In this document: piece after piece, positions 6,293 through 6,734 of the stretch
Layout of the letters: each line of letters begins with the position of its first letter
How positions within the stretch are numbered: position 1 is the stretch's first letter
Assembly (NCBI GenBank): GCA_021163175.1
Contig: JAGGXG010000121.1
Coordinates: forward strand, 1-6,734
DNA length: 6,734 nucleotides
Direction of reading: 5' to 3'
Source of the DNA: Thermoplasmata archaeon
Lineage (GTDB): Archaea > Thermoplasmatota > E2 > UBA202 > JdFR-43
Made by a program: the position numbers and the translations under genes
The notes under the pieces: model-generated
What the model was told of the DNA's origin: nothing
Databases searched by the model: none
The model's input: only the letters and a program-made list of their open reading frames with translations

Positions 6293-6734
6293 TCAACTTG
6301 CCTCCAAATTTTTATAGAAATTTCTCAACCCAGCAAATGCTTCTATCCAATTTCGTATACTTTCTATGGAATATTTTCCATGAAAAGCATTCCAAAATTT
6401 TCTTATTCTCCATTCAATGTTTCCAAAAAATCTTTCAATAGCACTTCTTGGACCAAATTTAAATCACTGTATATTTATCAAAACCCATTCTTTGTAAAGC
6501 CCATGGATACCATTTTCCTCCGTCTATAAATACTCTAGGCATTTCTCCTTTACACACTCTTTTAATTTTTTAGAAATCTCATTGCTTCGAGATAACTCCT
6601 ACCATATGAAAATCTTCATGCCATTTATCCTTATTTCTTTTTCATCTATTGCTATTCTTTTCCTTTTCTTTGCCTCGATAGTTTGCTCAAATAATTTTCT
6701 TCCTTTTCTATACCATTTTCTTACCGCCTCATAA
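6293..6734 (-). pseudogene. Degenerate IS6-type DDE transposase, start beyond the window
   Basis: Joined minus-strand frames give YEAVRKWYRKGRKLFEQ, then RIAIDEKEIRINGMKIFIW with the first catalytic Asp at 6644-6646. These are followed by PRVFIDGGKWYPWALQRMG with the second Asp at 6522-6524 and FGPRSAIERFFGNIEWRIRK with the Glu at 6434-6436. The end is SIESIRNWIEAFAGLRNFYK and a TGA at 6293. The DET/DEK, DGGxWYxWAL and NxxER(F/W)F signatures are those of IS6-family transposases. Damage includes a TAG right after IFIW with apparent loss of some twenty residues, a frame change in an A run near 6570, another near 6540, and a further one with a TAA near 6462. It is unrelated to the IS5-type fossil, so the two do not form a composite transposon. 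The N-terminal helix-turn-helix part lies off the edge. Confidence 0.8.

Noticed and set aside
6215..6529. A 104-codon + strand open frame beginning inside the small secreted protein gene.
   Set aside because: It is antisense to clear IS6-type transposase coding and has no features of its own.

Overview
The window is an AT-rich archaeal segment. The archaeal assignment rests on four things: a Fap7/AK6-type archaeal adenylate kinase, a CDP-alcohol phosphatidyltransferase of the kind that makes archaeal inositol lipids, an archaeal-type TctA-like membrane protein, and TATA-type promoters sitting about 20-25 bases upstream of starts that lack a Shine-Dalgarno site. A euryarchaeal lineage, perhaps within or near Thermoplasmata, is my guess from overall resemblance; the sequence alone does not prove it.

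Layout. At the left edge (about 18-745, + strand) lies a decayed gene for a NosD-like right-handed parallel beta-helix surface protein. It lacks a start in the window and is frameshifted near its end by a 5-base tandem duplication. It converges on a five-gene minus-strand block covering 742-4966. In transcription order this block is serine hydroxymethyltransferase (glyA), Fap7/AK6-type adenylate kinase, archaetidylinositol phosphate synthase-like phosphatidyltransferase, a membrane-anchored protein with two probable OB folds, and a TctA-like multispanning membrane protein. The junctions are tight (4-base overlap, 11-base overlap, 51-base gap, 11-base overlap), so this is probably one operon. 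A possible second promoter lies in the 51-base gap.

Upstream of glyA, 5008-5832 (minus strand) is the fossil of an IS5-type DDE transposase. I could rebuild it nearly end to end across about five frame changes and two in-frame stops. Beyond it, 5890-6258 (+) is an intact gene for a small secreted or membrane-anchored protein of unknown function, with its own TATA-like promoter. From 6293 to the window edge (minus strand) runs a second, unrelated transposase fossil of the IS6 type, whose start lies outside the window.

How the genes work together. The block mixes one-carbon metabolism (GlyA), nucleotide handling linked to small-subunit ribosome maturation (AK6) and membrane lipid synthesis (the phosphatidyltransferase). 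That is more like a growth-related housekeeping operon than a dedicated pathway. The last two genes, anchored OB protein and TctA-like protein, overlap and may form a functional pair, but neither has a substrate readable from sequence. I see no CRISPR array, RNA gene, toxin-antitoxin or defence system. The most distinctive feature is the contrast between the intact, tightly packed operon and the decayed DNA around it: two transposase fossils and one broken surface-protein gene.
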